Assembly (NCBI GenBank): GCA_963920765.1
Contig: OY987246.1
Coordinates: 23,011,167-23,075,166 of the forward strand
Source: Ulota crispa
Taxonomy: Eukaryota > Streptophyta > Bryopsida > Orthotrichales > Orthotrichaceae
DNA length: 64,000 nt
Reading direction: 5' to 3'
In this document: one piece after another, positions 46,920 to 59,287 of the stretch
Numbering within the stretch: the stretch's first letter is position 1
Layout of the letters: each line of letters starts with the position of its first letter
Program-made: the position numbers and the translations under genes
Notes under the pieces: model-generated
What the model was told of the DNA's origin: nothing
Database searches by the model: none
What the model saw: only the letters and a program-made list of their open reading frames with translations

Positions 46920-48142
46920 AAGGATATTTTACACAAAAGCATAGGTGGGGCTTGGACAAAAGTTGAATCTAGAAATATGGTCAATCTCAACCTTAAACCC
47001 AAAAAGGACCATTGTCCCCTTGGGGAACAAATGGGATTTTGGGCATGTACCTACAGCTAAACTAATTTTTGTGATTTTTTGAAACTTTTATGGAAGATGG
47101 GGAATTCAAAGATCTACATGGGCATCTAATTTTTTCTTCATTCCAACATTTATTGAAGAAGTTATGCAAGATTTTCTGAAAAAACAAGAGAGAGCAAGCA
47201 GCCCAAAAAAAACTAAATTGCATTTTTTTAAATAAAAATCTGAATTGGTTCTTTTGATTTATAAATATGTAGGAAGCTTTGAATAACTCAATTTTGATTG
47301 ATGATATGAATGTTATGAGAATTTTTAGTTTGCAAATGGTAGGTATGGGACTCCCAAACCTCCATTCTTTTTGCCCCTTGTAAAACTTGGTGCTTTACTT
47401 TGCTGAGCTCTTTGAGTATTTGTTTTTTGACCTTTTTTTCCAAGTTGTAGTAAACTAAGATTCCTTAGTTTTTCCTATTTGGATAAAAGTAATTCAAATT
47501 TATAAATTTTACATAAATCCTCCAATTTTGCCTAGTGTATATGCAAATTTCATGGCCTTATGGCATTGCAAGATTTTAGAAAGTATGATTCACACCTCAA
47601 TTCAATTGAAAATTGTTCCACACTTACCTAACTTGGTCTTCTGCATGGAGAAAATAAACCTTGACTTTGTGTAGAGCAATTTTCTTGATATAGGAGAGGT
47701 CAAAGGCTTTTGAAATTTTGGGCAGCAAGGAAAAACTTTTTTTTGCACTTCAGATGTCAATATCTCACTCCTCTACATCTAGAATGAGTTGATTTTTTTC
47801 CACGTGAACTTCCCATAGTCTAGGACTGGTAACTCCGGTTGGATTTCCCAAAAACTTGTTTTCCTACCTTTTTACTCATTCCCCCAAAAGTGACAATTTT
47901 CAGTGAATTGCACAAAAAAAAAGGGCTTGGTCCTTTAGGGGTTAAGCAATGTCCCAAGTCCCAACTAATTGACATCAGATTTTTCTAAAGACATTGTCAT
48001 GTAGACAAAATGTAATAAACCAAGACATGTGACTTGAAGAATAGTGCAAATTGTAGAGTTCCAACTTTTGGCTCTGTACCAATTTGATATTGAGATTTTA
48101 CTGGGACTTGGACATGTGGGACATAGTGTGAACCGCTCCTAA
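46920..48142. mobile_element. TTCACACTA-family MITE split by element A4
   Basis: The sequence on both sides of element A4 resembles the uninterrupted relative at 18442-18791: GGTGGGRCWTGG and ATATGGTCAAT before the insertion, then CCAACTTTTGGC and GGGACATAGTGTGAA after it. The right terminus (48117-48142) carries the family end TAGTGTGAACCGCTCCTAAG. The left terminus is not recognisable. Confidence 0.6.
46997..47941. mobile_element. TTAA-flanked element A4 (945 bp)
   Basis: TTAA lies at 46993-46996 and 47942-47945. The right end GGCTTGGTCCTTTAGGGG is typical; the left end ACCCAAAAAGGACCATTG is slightly degraded. It is inserted in a TTCACACTA-family MITE at a position where the relative at 18442-18791 has an uninterrupted TTAA, so the TTAA duplication is supported by comparison. 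No coding. Confidence 0.88.
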
Positions 48143-48698
48143 GTTTGAAGACAAACCACAATGAAGGTATAACCTTATGAGGGATATATGTACCCCCACG
48201 CAAATATTACTGCCATCCACACCTATTTTAACTCACTCTAATTATGAACTCGCACTAATTTCCTACTCATACTAATTTTCTACCCACACCATATGTGAAA
48301 CCTACTTGAGCACGCAGCTCAGAGGAGACACCGTTACAGTATATTTGAATGGACTACAGTGTACGGTACAACAAAATGTTGGCTACTGTAATCTCTAGAG
48401 TAAAATAGTGAGAGTAATAAAAATAGTACGTGTACATCTGATTCTCTTGGAGGGAATTTAATTGTCAATGGCCATTAATTTTTCAGTAAGAATATTCAGT
48501 TGGAAAATCCCTATTTTTGAGCAGGTGAATAACTGAATATATTCCCCAAACTTGAGATTGTACCGTAACAAGTTCGACAAATGCACGTTGGACAGATGCA
48601 CGTGTTTAAGTATGAATAAATGACATTTTGTCCAAATTCCACATTTTCTATTCAAAATTTACGGAAGTAAACTTGGGCAAAACTAGCATTAACCTATA
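48143..48698. other. AT-rich spacer
   Basis: No gene or element is recognised. Confidence 0.4.
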
Positions 48699-49105
48699 AA
48701 CGTACATTCACACCAAAGGTGATGAAAAAGTGAGGTACATAAAACCCAACCTTATGGATTCTAGAGGGGTTTAGAATATGACTCATGAATAAGTCACCTC
48801 CAAGGTTAACAACTCATTCACAAAAAAGGGGATATATAATCTTCAAGGGTTGAGCATGGAACAAAGAAACCTCAATCTCTTTAGCGGGTTTAATAATTGT
48901 TACTCGTACCGCTTAACATGTAAATACTTTGAAGATTGAATTCCGATGGAAGCCAATTACCACCTTCAAGAGCTTAAGATAACCTATCAACTATGTCATA
49001 TACCACATTGGAACAAGGATGAAGTTATACCCTTTGGTGGGAACACTCAAAGAGAGTTTGAAAACTTAACTCAATAAGTTTTGTCTTTACCCCTTTGATA
49101 TGAGT
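48699..49105. mobile_element. Second copy of the 29757-30187 repeat family
   Basis: It begins with CGTACATTCACACCAAAGGTG, matching the left end GGGTACATATTCACACC of the other copy, and stays similar through GAGGTACATAAAACCCAACC, AAGGGTTGAGCATGGAACAA and CTATGTCATATACCACATTG. The right end near 49105 is degraded. Same orientation as the first copy. Confidence 0.65.
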
Positions 49106-50570
49106 TTAACCTAGAATATTGAAAGAATGAATCTTGGGATGTTACGAAGTTTGGTTGGGCAATTGCAATGTTATAAGGCTCCTATATTGAATACTTTCAT
49201 GTAGATACTACTGTTGAATTGTCTTTGACCCCTAAAATTCTTTTGTGTTTACATGGTCAAATGGTTCAAAATTGACCTCTCTCAATAGAATGATTAATAA
49301 TCAAAAATTGATTTTTTTCAATAATTTAACCTTAAGATCTATTTTTTCACTTGCTTGTGTACATCCTCTCAAAAATTCAAATTTTGTGAGGACATATTTC
49401 ATTAGAATAACACTCAAAGTAGGGGCAAAACTTTTTTTGAAGTTTCTCTAAGGTGTCAATTTTTTTTTGGTCATTCAAAATGATATCTTTCACTTTATGA
49501 TTTTCTTGTGCAATTTCAAAATGATATCTTTCACTTTATGATTTTCTTGTGCAATTTGAATTTCTTGTAGAGCATGAAGTTGGCTATATGCCTCACAAAT
49601 TCATGATCACCCAATGCTTAAGACATAATGAAAAAAATTGGAAGCAGGAATTGCTTTGTTCAAATTGTCATTACACTAAGAAAACTTCATAGAAGAGATT
49701 CTTATATAAATAAATCTCAATTACAAAATCCGTATGGTGTAAACCTATAACATCATGTGGAGTACTTGCCAAAGTAATTTTTTTCTAAAAATAAAAAGTA
49801 AAACATAAGTTATTACATAGTCAAGGAGAGTTGACTGCAAATATTGTCCATTGACCAAGCCATTGGAAAATGTTTTTGAAAACTATTTGTGCAACACCCT
49901 TCCTCAGTCCCTTTGTTTCTAAATTTTTGTGAGGATGCCCATATTGACATCTAAATCACATATGGTACCATATCTCACTCAAAAATTATTCAATTCGAGC
50001 TTTTTTTTTTTTTTTTGGAGATATGCATGCTTTTTAATATGAGCACATACTACCTTATTTTCACAATCTTATCTTATGTATTTACTTAGGAAATGCTTGC
50101 CCTAATATCCCAAAAGCCCAAAGTGGGCTCCTTGGTCTGCAAGCTGATTTGCACAAAATTTGGATCAGTGGTTACAAAGTTATGTCTAGTTTGGTCATAT
50201 ATGTCTCAACAAATTGAGTTGCGCCTTTTCTTTTTTTTTTTTTTTGCTTATTTTTTCTTCTTGAGTTTGTTTTATAAATTATCAACTAGATTTTATAACA
50301 CATTTACAATTTGCACAAGTTTTGAGACAAATATTTGGTACTATAAACTTTTGAAAGATAAACCATGTGCTTGACTATAGATTTGTAACGCCTGTGAATA
50401 AAAATTTCCAAGTTATACAGTATTGATATCTCACCGTCAATAGTATTTTCTACATATGAAATTTTGAGTGGAGGTTATTCAAAGATTTGATCGAATGATG
50501 TAAGGATTAAATTTAAAACTAAAAAGGGTTTTTCTTTTGCTCCACAAGCTGTGCAGATTAGACCACACCC
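49106..50570. other. AT-rich DNA, no gene recognised
   Basis: The only clear structure is a perfect 41-bp tandem duplication (listed separately) and long T runs near 50000 and 50230. A lone TTGACCCCTAAAATTC at about 49228 may be a broken end of the TTAA element family. Confidence 0.45.
49474..49555. repeat. Perfect 41-bp tandem duplication
   Basis: The unit TTCAAAATGATATCTTTCAC, then TTTATGATTTTCTTGTGCAAT, is present twice with no mismatch visible, which suggests a recent local duplication. Confidence 0.9.
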
Positions 50571-51457
50571 ATTTTCACAAAATCCGCTAAAAACAGAGGC
50601 TGTAAGCTTAGATGTGCAATTAACTCAAATATGGACCCATTTTCAATAATCCAACCATACAAATGGGAATTACACCTTGTTCACTTTAAAGCACCAAAAT
50701 TTTAGCTAAATCTACTATTGGAGGTGAAACATTATAATGATTGAGCAAGTCGTATGCGAAAAATCTTTAGTGTTTCATGCTTGTGTGGTTTTGAATAATA
50801 CCGCTTCATGCAAGCTTTTATTGAAGAGAGCCTCATATTTCTAAAAAGCAGGGTTTCCCACCTTTCCAACAAGACTAGTTCACACAAAATAGACAAAAAT
50901 AGCAATCACAAGGTGTAGCTAAGTGGACAAAAAGGGTCAAAAATCCCATTTTCTTTGCTACTCTAAAACAATTCTACAAGAAATTTGATAATTGTTATGG
51001 AAAATCCGATCGATGAAAGCAATCAAAAATTGGCCTTAAATGTAGGATGACATATTTTAAAACCAAAATGACAACACCATTTTAGTAGATTTTCAAATAC
51101 TACAATTATGCTACTACCATATAGGAAAATAATACAAGCATATTTCTTAAGCAATTTGAATTTTTTTAGAATTGTGCAATTGAAATTTGACATTCTTCTT
51201 GGATGTTTGATGTATTGTGTTGTTGCTTTGATCCATCTTTGACAAAAAATGGATACATATTTTGAAGCCATGCCATATAAACATCATTATTTGTCAACTC
51301 ACATACTTGATTGCATTGTTACTTTTTTAGATGGATGCAAAATTCTTGTGGTCACATGCGTTCTTCAAGACCAAATTCCAAAGTATTGAGCAATTTCAAC
51401 CTACATGCCAAAAACCACTCCTAGTCACCGAAATATGGTCACGTGGTCCTTAAAAGG
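50571..51457. mobile_element. TTAA element B2, near-identical to B1
   Basis: It runs from GACCACACCCATTTTC to GTGGTCCTTAAAAGG, followed by TTAA at 51458-51461. It matches B1 (38564-39461) with only scattered differences, mostly near the two ends. The 82-codon minus-strand frame (51271-51023) encodes exactly the same peptide as in B1. The left terminal bases and TTAA are missing, as in B1. Confidence 0.85.
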
Positions 51458-51461
51458 TTAA

Positions 51462-52199
51462 GATGTAAAACGCATTTACCTTATAATGCCAGAACCACTT
51501 GGCCGAATTCTTAACCAAATTGCAGAAAAAGTTGTGCCATTAATAACGGGGGGTATAACTATTTAAAAGGTTTGAAAATTCAAACTCCCAAACAGACTCT
51601 TAGTTCATTAGGAGTTAACTATTACAGTTAAAAAATATATTTATTACAATTATCATTCACAATGCAAAATGGATTACGACAATGTCAAGTTAATGTACAA
51701 TTTAATTATTCACATTTGGATATGCAATCTTCTCAAAAATTTGCGCCAAGATCTAGACAAAGTTAATACCTCTTTACCAAGAGATTACTGGTTTTGAACC
51801 AAAGGAAAGGTAGCTTTGTATGAACAAACTACATCTACAAAAATCGAACTATGTTTGAGTAGAACCTTATATAAAAAAGACCTTAGCCAACAATAGAAGG
51901 CCAAGCCAATTATAGGCAAGCCACTTGTTATTTATAGAAGATTCCTTTGAAATATATCAAACATACAAGCATTTTCCAAGCTTTTTTTTTAGTGTTATTA
52001 TTCGAAAAGCCCCAATTTTTTTGCAGTATCTGCTTTTGGAATTTCGGCATCTATTTTATTGGGTTCTTGGCTGACCCAGTGACTGACCCTGCCTAGGAAT
52101 GGGAAGTTCCAGTGTAGCCCACAGTAGTTGTACCGCAACACGTTGCCTCGAAGCCATAAAACAAGCCCGAAAACATTGAAATAGATATAGCTACTTATT
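51462..52199. other. AT-rich intergenic DNA
   Basis: No gene is recognised. It becomes GC-richer toward the minisatellite. Confidence 0.4.
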
Positions 52200-52790
52200 A
52201 AAAGGAAGAAGGATTAGTGCGAAGGGAGGAGGATTAGTGAGTAGGATGGAGGATTAGTGAAAGAGGTCGGTAAATTAGTGAAGAGGGAGGACGATTAGTA
52301 AGGGGGGTGGAGTAGTAGAGAAGAGGGAGGAGGATTAGTGAAGAGGCTGTTAGATTAGAGAGGAGGATGAGGATTAGTGTGTAGGATGGAGGACTGGTGT
52401 GTAAGCTGGAGGATTAGAGAGGAGGGAGGACGATTAGTGAAGAGGATATTGGATTAAGCTTAGTGAAGAGGGAGGAGGATTAGTGAGTCGGATGGAAAAT
52501 TAGTGCAAAGGCCGGTAAATTAGTGAGGAGGGAGGAGTATTAGTGAAGAAGCCGGCAAATTAGTGAAGAAGCCGGCAAATTAGTGAAGAAGCCGGCAAAT
52601 TAGTGAAGAAGCCGGCAAATTAGTGACGAAGGCCGGTAAATTAGTGAGGAGGGAGGACTACTAGTAAGTAGAATGGAGGATTCGAGAGGAGGAAGGAGGA
52701 TTAGTGAGGAAAGAGGAGGATTAGTGAGGAATGAGGAGGATTAGTGAGGAATGAGGAGGATTAGTGAGTATTATGGATGATTAGTGAAAC
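52200..52790. repeat. Minisatellite (GGAGGATTAGTGARGAG-like, about 20 bp)
   Basis: This is roughly 30 degenerate units of GGAGGATTAGTGAAGAGGGA or GCCGGTAAATTAGTGAAGAG. A perfect run of four 20-bp units, TAGTGAAGAAGCCGGCAAAT, lies at 52541-52620. The array ends about 350 bp upstream of the start codon of the TIGR01589 gene, so it lies in or next to its promoter. Confidence 0.95.
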
Positions 52791-53134
52791 TGATTAGCGC
52801 TAATCAGGGGGCGAGGGGGTTAAGCTCGGCAACGGAGGGGAAGACGACGGAGGGTGAGCGTGTGCTTGCGCCTTTGGATTGTGCCTTTGTCGCCGTTGCT
52901 GTTCTTTTTCCGAGCTTACACAGACCTTTCTTCTCCTCACATTCGCGAGCAACCGCGAACTCGGCTACTCGCTTTCTCACTCGCTCGCCTCTCTACATTT
53001 TTTTTCTCTCTCTTTTTTTGTTCTAAACTTCTTGTTCGGCGTGTTCTTTTTCGCGGGCGACGCCGTGATGTAGATGGACGCAACACTCGGTTGTTGCTGG
53101 GAGTGAACCCTTGCTCGGCGTACACTCCTACGCC
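52791..53134 (+). promoter_or_regulatory. Promoter and 5' UTR of the TIGR01589 gene
   Basis: This is a GC-rich block with a CT-rich tract (TTTTTTTTCTCTCTCTTTT near 53000) typical of plant leaders. The open frames here are short and in a different frame from the gene. Confidence 0.45.
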
Positions 53135-56100
53135 ATGGCTGGGGTCACGGATGACACCAGCAACAGTGTGCCACCCTCGGGCCAGCACGGGAATCACATC
53201 AACAATCAGGAGCCCGAGGACAAGAAACCCGAGGGTATCGTCGCTCAGCAGCAGCAACAACAACAACAACAAAACAACAACAACAGCAACAACGCAAAGG
53301 TGCGTGCAGATTTCGGTGTTTTTTAGGGTTGGTTAAATCTTTAGGACCGGTCGCGGTAGTCTTAGTCGCGAACTTCTGCGGAATTCGAAGGTTGCAGGGG
53401 TTAGGGTTTGCAGTTGAAGAGCATTTTTTTGGTGTCTTGATTCTCAGTAATTTTGGATTTATAGATCGCAACGTCGCAAGGGCAATCCACCGCGTCATCT
53501 CCGCCACAGTCGCAACAGCAAGTCTTGGACCAGAAACCACAGATACATTCTCCACAACAGCAGCAGCAGCAACAACAACAACAGCAACAACAGCAGCAAC
53601 AGCAACAGCAACAAAATCAGCAGCAACCGCAGCCGCAGCAACAGGCAACCACCAAGTCTGTTGCTCCGAGCAATCCTGGAGCAGTTCCTAATAATGAAGG
53701 GAGGAAAATATCGTGTGAAGATATACAATTGGTAAGACACCGCTCATTTAACTCCTTTTTTTTTTGAGTTGCTTTCTACGCTGTGCACTACATCCGCAAT
53801 TTGGTGAATCTTACAACCTTTTTGAAGTACCTGATTTATAAAGAAGGGAGAAAACCGAGGCAGTTGCTCATATTTGAATTCTGCAATTGGGAAGAAGTGA
53901 TGTTCTTCTTGAATGAGGCTGTCTCCGGTTTGTGGCAATATTTTAAGCATAGTTTTCGCTCGGAGTTGACCTTAAAAACTGTGCAAATGCAACTTAGCAG
54001 TCGTTCACTAGAGTTGCTTTTTTGTGGACGGTCATGGCTCGGGATTAGTAAGAGCTTATTTTTGTTGAGAACGGATATACTTGTTGTTTCAGGTCCAGAA
54101 TTTGATAGAGCGGTGCCTTCAATTATATATGAATCAAAGCGAGGTTATTACCACGTTGCAATATCAAGCGAAGATTGAACCAGGCTTCACTAGTCTTGGT
54201 AAGCATTTTTCCTCACTTGTGCTTGTCCGTTTGTTGCTTTACGGTGTTTGTTTGTAATTAGGTCGGTCCTTACAGGTGTTATCTGATTCTTGTAATCAAA
54301 TTTCTGGAGCAATTAATTGCCCTTTTTTCACCACAGAGATTTTTTCAGTGTTGAGTTATGTCAAATTTATGGCCGATATTTTGTGCCTTTTTGAATTGGT
54401 GATGCAGTATGGCAAAAGCTAGAGGAACAAAATCCAGAGTTTTTCAAAGCTTACTATACTAGACTGAAGCTCAAGAAGCAGATTGTGCTGTTCAACCACC
54501 TACTGGAGCAGCAAGTGCAGCTGATGCACAAGATGCGCCTTATTACGAAGACTCCGCTTCCTATGCAGAATGGTTTGCATCCTGCTCCAAGTACGCTTTC
54601 AAAGTCCTTGTTAGAAACATGCGGGGTCAATACTTGCCCTCTAGGCTTCACATGGCTAGATTCCGGTGTAGATGTCTCTGTGCTGGCCACTTTGCCCGAG
54701 CGCTCTTCTGATATTTGGTTCGAAAGTATAACCTTAGATGCAACCTTTCTTATTATTTTGATGTCGTTGTACACATGCTTAGGTGTAAGTCTTGTTTCAT
54801 GTGATGCAAAAAAAATTTTTTTTAATGATCCTGTGGACCTCGCTTTACCAATTTCACCTTATGCTGTGAGTATGATGAAGCTGTGTTCTTAAATTTTTTT
54901 GTCACTTATCATTCTCCTTGATGGAGTGCAGTGCATCACACTCCAATGGGATATCCAATGCAAACACCAACAGCTGGTGTTGCACCTGGTCATCCGCATA
55001 TGCAACCCATGGCTATGCCTCCACCAAATTCTCCGCTGATGAATGGTAGTCCGGCTATGCCTGACAGTTATCATTCTCATGAGAATGATGGGACAAAGTA
55101 AGTGCACAACATATTTCATGCTATCATCGGTTCATATTAGTACATGTTTTGTGTCTTGTCCTTCACCTAGTTTAAGCTTTATTAATCTTGTCATAATATG
55201 ATTTTGGTTGGTGGTTGCAGTGGCTTGGGGGATATGTCACTAGGCACTGCTTCGTCTGGTGGAAGTGATATTTCATTAGGCTCAATGGGATCTACTCCAG
55301 GAGGCATGGCTGGGGGCTCATTTCCATTTGGGAATATGGGCCCAACGGACATGTCTGGCATGGGCATGGGTTTACCAACCTCCATGGGCATGGATGGTGC
55401 GTATGCCTCCAATGATGCGCACAACCAAAATGGCATTGGGGGTCTTCCTATGAGTTCCCATGACACGGATGTCAGCAGTCACAGAGAATCGCTTGGTTCT
55501 CTAGGGCAGCTCCCTCGGAACTTTAGTCTCTCGGATTTGACAGCAGAGCTCACAAATAGTGCAGGTCAGTATTATTATTCTAGACCCGTCATGTGCGTTG
55601 GAGAGAGTACTGTCATTCTAGTCGTCGTTTAGTTTTGATATTTATCATACATTTTAAAGGTAATAATATGTCTCTCAAGAAAAAAATCTCTTCAAATATA
55701 TCGCAGATTTTCTTGGGCAACTGTGCGTGTAAAGTATAGAGTTTTCAGATGATTGATAACTGAGCACTTAAGTTCGTAATTGCATTTTAGTTGTTTCCTC
55801 GCAGTTTGTGTTGTTTAGACGTTTGCAACTGTTTTGTGTCAGGTGATATAGATTTGGGACCCTTGGGAAGCTACTCTGGATCGCCATTCCTAACACCTGA
55901 TGCATTTTTGCGGTCACCTGACAAAGATGTTCTTGGTAAGTACCGCTCTCAAATTTCTCCTTTTTTAATAATATCATTTTAACAATATACTATCCTAATT
56001 TTAGACTTGATCTTTGTGTATCAGTGCAGTTTTATGAGATTAAAGAGTGATAGTCTTGTGCGTTGTTTTTGGTATTTCAACTGGGAATATTTTTGGTTTG

Positions 56101-56189
56101 TTTCATGGTATTAACTCAGAGTTTGACTGATTTTTTCCTGCTCAACAGATGACATTGACTTCGGTGATTTGAAGACAGAGTCCATGTAA
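53135..56189 (+). CDS. Plant-specific TIGR01589-domain protein (454 aa)
   Basis: Eight GT-AG exons chain in phase: 53135-53299, 53465-53731, 54093-54198, 54408-54590, 54932-55097, 55221-55564, 55843-55935 and 56149-56189 (stop TAA). The N-terminus is low complexity: Gln/Asn runs in exon 1 and a long Gln tract with mixed CAG/CAA codons in exon 2. The conserved domain starts at about residue 138 and spans exons 2-4 (KISCEDIQL, VQNLIERCLQLYMNQSEV, LQYQAKIEPGFTSLVWQKLE, NPEFFKAYYTRLKLKKQI, FNHLLEQQ), a helical plant-specific module of unknown biochemical role. The C-terminal half is rich in Met, Gly, Pro and Ser (GMGMGLPTSMGMDG) and ends with acidic DDIDFGDLKTESM. The composition suggests a nuclear, possibly transcription-linked protein; that is inference. 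No frame breaks are seen. Confidence 0.92.
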
Positions 56190-57251
56190 GAGCGATGGTC
56201 ATTTTTGGCATGTGAAGGTTCTGTCCTTTGGTGTACAACAAAGGCCCTGCATGTATGGATGGATGGACGCATGCACAACCAACAAAGATCGAAGGATTAT
56301 GCCTCTCCTTATTTTAAACAGTGTCTGAGCCATTTTTTTTGGCTCAGTACTTTGCACCAACACAATGATGCCCTAGCTTTATGGGTAAATGTTTTCTGAT
56401 TGAAAGATGGAAGTTCGCCGAGCTGCTTTTGATACTGTTACGAGGTCATACGAAAGGTCGTTGGGTACTATGGTAATACACCAGGAGTCTTTGCTGTAGG
56501 TGCAGAGTCACCATTGATCAGTAAAATTGCTTGAGGTAGTAGTAGTAACAACTATTGCTTGGGCCTGCAACCAGATTCAAGTTCAAGTTAAGTTCAGTTT
56601 GTTTGGTTGAGAGTCACTCCCATGGAAAATCTGGAGGAGCAATAGGGGTCCGGAATGTTTACTGAGCATCTCCACATCGTCTTTGTACATATAAATGTTG
56701 TAATCAGGTTACAGTTCTCTTCATATTCAATCCATTTGCTTTTTCATTAGACGTAGACCGGTGCCCTTTCTGCAGCATCACCACTTACCATTGTTGTTAT
56801 CAAAGTTTCTCTTACTCTAACCGGTTTCAAGCCCTGCTTCTGGGGATTTGTTTGTCCTAACATTGATGCAACTTGTAGTGGAGAGTTCATTTTCTAGGTA
56901 AAGTACTGTAAGTGGTTTTTCAGGGACTTGATGATTGAAGTCATGGTTGTGGACCATGGGGCAAGCAGGGATATGTTCATTGTGGTGGTGGGCTGGCGGA
57001 ATTCAGGTGTGTGTTGTGGACATTTGGAGCAAAATTCTGAGCTATGGGAATGGTTTCAAGCTCGATTGAGGTAAAGTATCAGTCAATTAAGGGTACCCGT
57101 TCTCATAATTTTCAATCATTATGAGTGGTACCTATCTTTAGGATTTGATTTTTTTTCCTTAATTTCTACGGGTATTGTAATCAAGAGGATTTCAATGCAC
57201 TACAACATGTAAAATTTGGATGTTGTATAAATGAGGTTAAGAAATCTTTAA
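56190..57251 (+). other. 3' UTR and flank of the TIGR01589 gene
   Basis: The sequence is moderately GC-rich for several hundred bases after the stop, as expected of a long 3' UTR, and then becomes AT-rich. No other gene is seen. Confidence 0.4.
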
Positions 57252-57475
57252 CCCCTGAAGGGCCCTTGGGCTCTGGAGCTACGGTACCAAATACGGTCGC
57301 AACCAATATTGAGAAGTTTGAATCAGCTGAAAATTAAGTGTTGCAACCATACATGTTGAAGGGTTTTATGATGGTGGGTGCATAAAAATAATTGGAAAGC
57401 CCTTAGAGCAGCTCAAATATGTTTGTATATATGGCCATACATACGACTGCAAAGGGCTTTCGTGACATTCAGGGG
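57252..57475. mobile_element. Short TTAA-flanked MITE (224 bp)
   Basis: The left end CCCCTGAAGGGCCCTTGG and the right end TGACATTCAGGGG have TTAA on both sides (57248-57251, 57476-57479). The CCCCTRAA terminus places it with the other TTAA elements, as a separate short subfamily. Confidence 0.8.
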
Positions 57476-57479
57476 TTAA

Positions 57480-58011
57480 GCTTGAAGTATGAGGGTCCCA
57501 ATCATGAGCGTAGTCTTCTCTGGAACCATGAATGTTACATTTCGAACGGTGTCTCCCCAAAAGTATCTCATTTCTTACATATATTTGAATGACGTCTGCT
57601 TTGTAAATGCGTGACTTTTCAATTCATGAGGCAGGAGTTCTTGGGAATATACTTTACCATTTGAAGCTATTCACACCTTTTTTCTAGATCATCAGAACAA
57701 AGACAACTTCTGTGTTCTTTATTTGAATGCAAGTGAATTGCGTCAAACTGTGTTTTATTATTTTTAATTATGTTTAACTCTGGGAATGAGCAGCCTCGGT
57801 TTTAGAGAAATTGAAGATGAGTTCTCAAGTACCAAGGGCCTCCTGTACTTTGGGCATGGACCTGAAGTTGCTTTGGTCCAACTTATTTATGGGGGTCAAC
57901 TCTATGCTGTTTAGAGCTCTTCTATAATCTTGTGATTTCTTCGATGTTTGGAAGTTCAGAATTTAGCTTAGCCGAGAGAGAGTTGCTTTCTTGAAGTGTG
58001 CAGTTGTACAG
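57480..58011. other. Intergenic spacer
   Basis: No gene is recognised. Confidence 0.4.
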
Positions 58012-58343
58012 TGGTGCTTGGTTAGCGTCAATCTTTGTAAGAGCAACAATGGGATAAGATCAGAGCCCCATTCCCCTTTTGCTCAAAAGCATGTATTATG
58101 GGCTTGATTAAGGTCAAGTGCTTGCATATGGTCAACGTTTTCTTTTCATCAATTCCCATTTTGACTCCTTAGTTAGAAAGGCGTTTGGTTAGTGTACCAA
58201 GAAAATGGGTGAGAAAGCACCTCCAAAGTTGCAACCCTTAGAATTAGGGAAAGTAACACAAATAGAGGGTTTGTTTATGATCAATGCTTGGATAGGGTCA
58301 ACACTTTTTACTAGCCCAAAGTGTTGACGCTAACCAAGCACCA
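58012..58343. mobile_element. MITE with perfect 20-bp terminal repeats
   Basis: The left end TGGTGCTTGGTTAGCGTCAA and the right end TTGACGCTAACCAAGCACCA are exact reverse complements. Shorter inner blocks (GTGCTTGCATATGGTCAAC; ATGCTTGGATAGGGTCAAC) repeat the terminal motif. The element is 332 bp. No clear target-site duplication, so the superfamily is open. Confidence 0.85.
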
Positions 58344-59283
58344 TTGTTGTAAACATTTATATGAACTACATTAAACTCCATTTTTCCTTTGTCCTTAGAT
58401 AAGACATGTTATTTCTTTTGTCACTTTTGATCCTAGAAGTGACTCGGATGAATAAATTTTTAGATTGTTTTTAAATATAGGCCTTGAATGTCCCTTTAAA
58501 AAGATGTCTTTTGAATTATTTATATCTTGTATTAGTTAGGTGCAGCATTTTTTTTCCTAGCGAAAAAAAGCCAAATTTTGTTTATGAAAACCCAAGTTCT
58601 CTTTGCCCTAAGGAACTAACACAGATTTGTAAAATTTTGTCGCCAAAAATTTTGTGGATGAAGTATGTAGACAGCCTAAAATCATGACACCATATGGGCT
58701 ATGTCACCAGGTGTTGGTTTAGTGATATAAAAAATAATTGTGATTATGTCACCATGTGGCGACAACTAATGACCTTCTAGAAAAATATGGCGCCAATTAT
58801 ATTATCATATGGTTTGTTACCTATTGGTTTGTCTTTTTTTTCTCTTGCTTTGATGTTGAGTAACCAAAGAAAATTAGGTGAAAGTGTATTGAAGAAGCCA
58901 ATTTTATTTCTAAAAAGTTCAGAAGGTTTGTTTAATTGCTTAATAATTTCTATGTCTTGAGGATATTGTTATTAAATGCTTGATTTTGTTGTACAAGTTC
59001 TTTATTGTAAAGTGTTTCAAAGTTATTTCACTTTGCATGTTGTTGTATGGTGCTTAGAAGTTTACCATACATTCAGATTTAGCTTTAAAATTTTGAATCT
59101 TCTGTGCTTTGTACAACAAAACTCCTCTAAACTAATATCCCCTAAACTAATATTTGGCATGTTATAACACTACCCACCCCTTTCTCACGCTACTATATGA
59201 ACTAGTAACTCCTGTCCCAAGTATTTTAGTTTAAAAGGAGTTCTACTGTACCCAAAATGTGACTTTCTTAACTTAGGATATGT
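58344..59283. other. AT-rich spacer
   Basis: No gene or repeat is recognised. Confidence 0.4.
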
Positions 59284-59287
59284 TTAA

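Noticed and set aside
49228-49245. Lone TTGACCCCTAAAATTC resembling a TTAA-element end
   Set aside because: No partner end was found within several kilobases, and the flank is TTGA rather than TTAA.
53199-53740. Leu- or Val-rich frames antisense to the glutamine tract
   Set aside because: By-products of the CAG/CAA repeat read on the opposite strand or in another frame.
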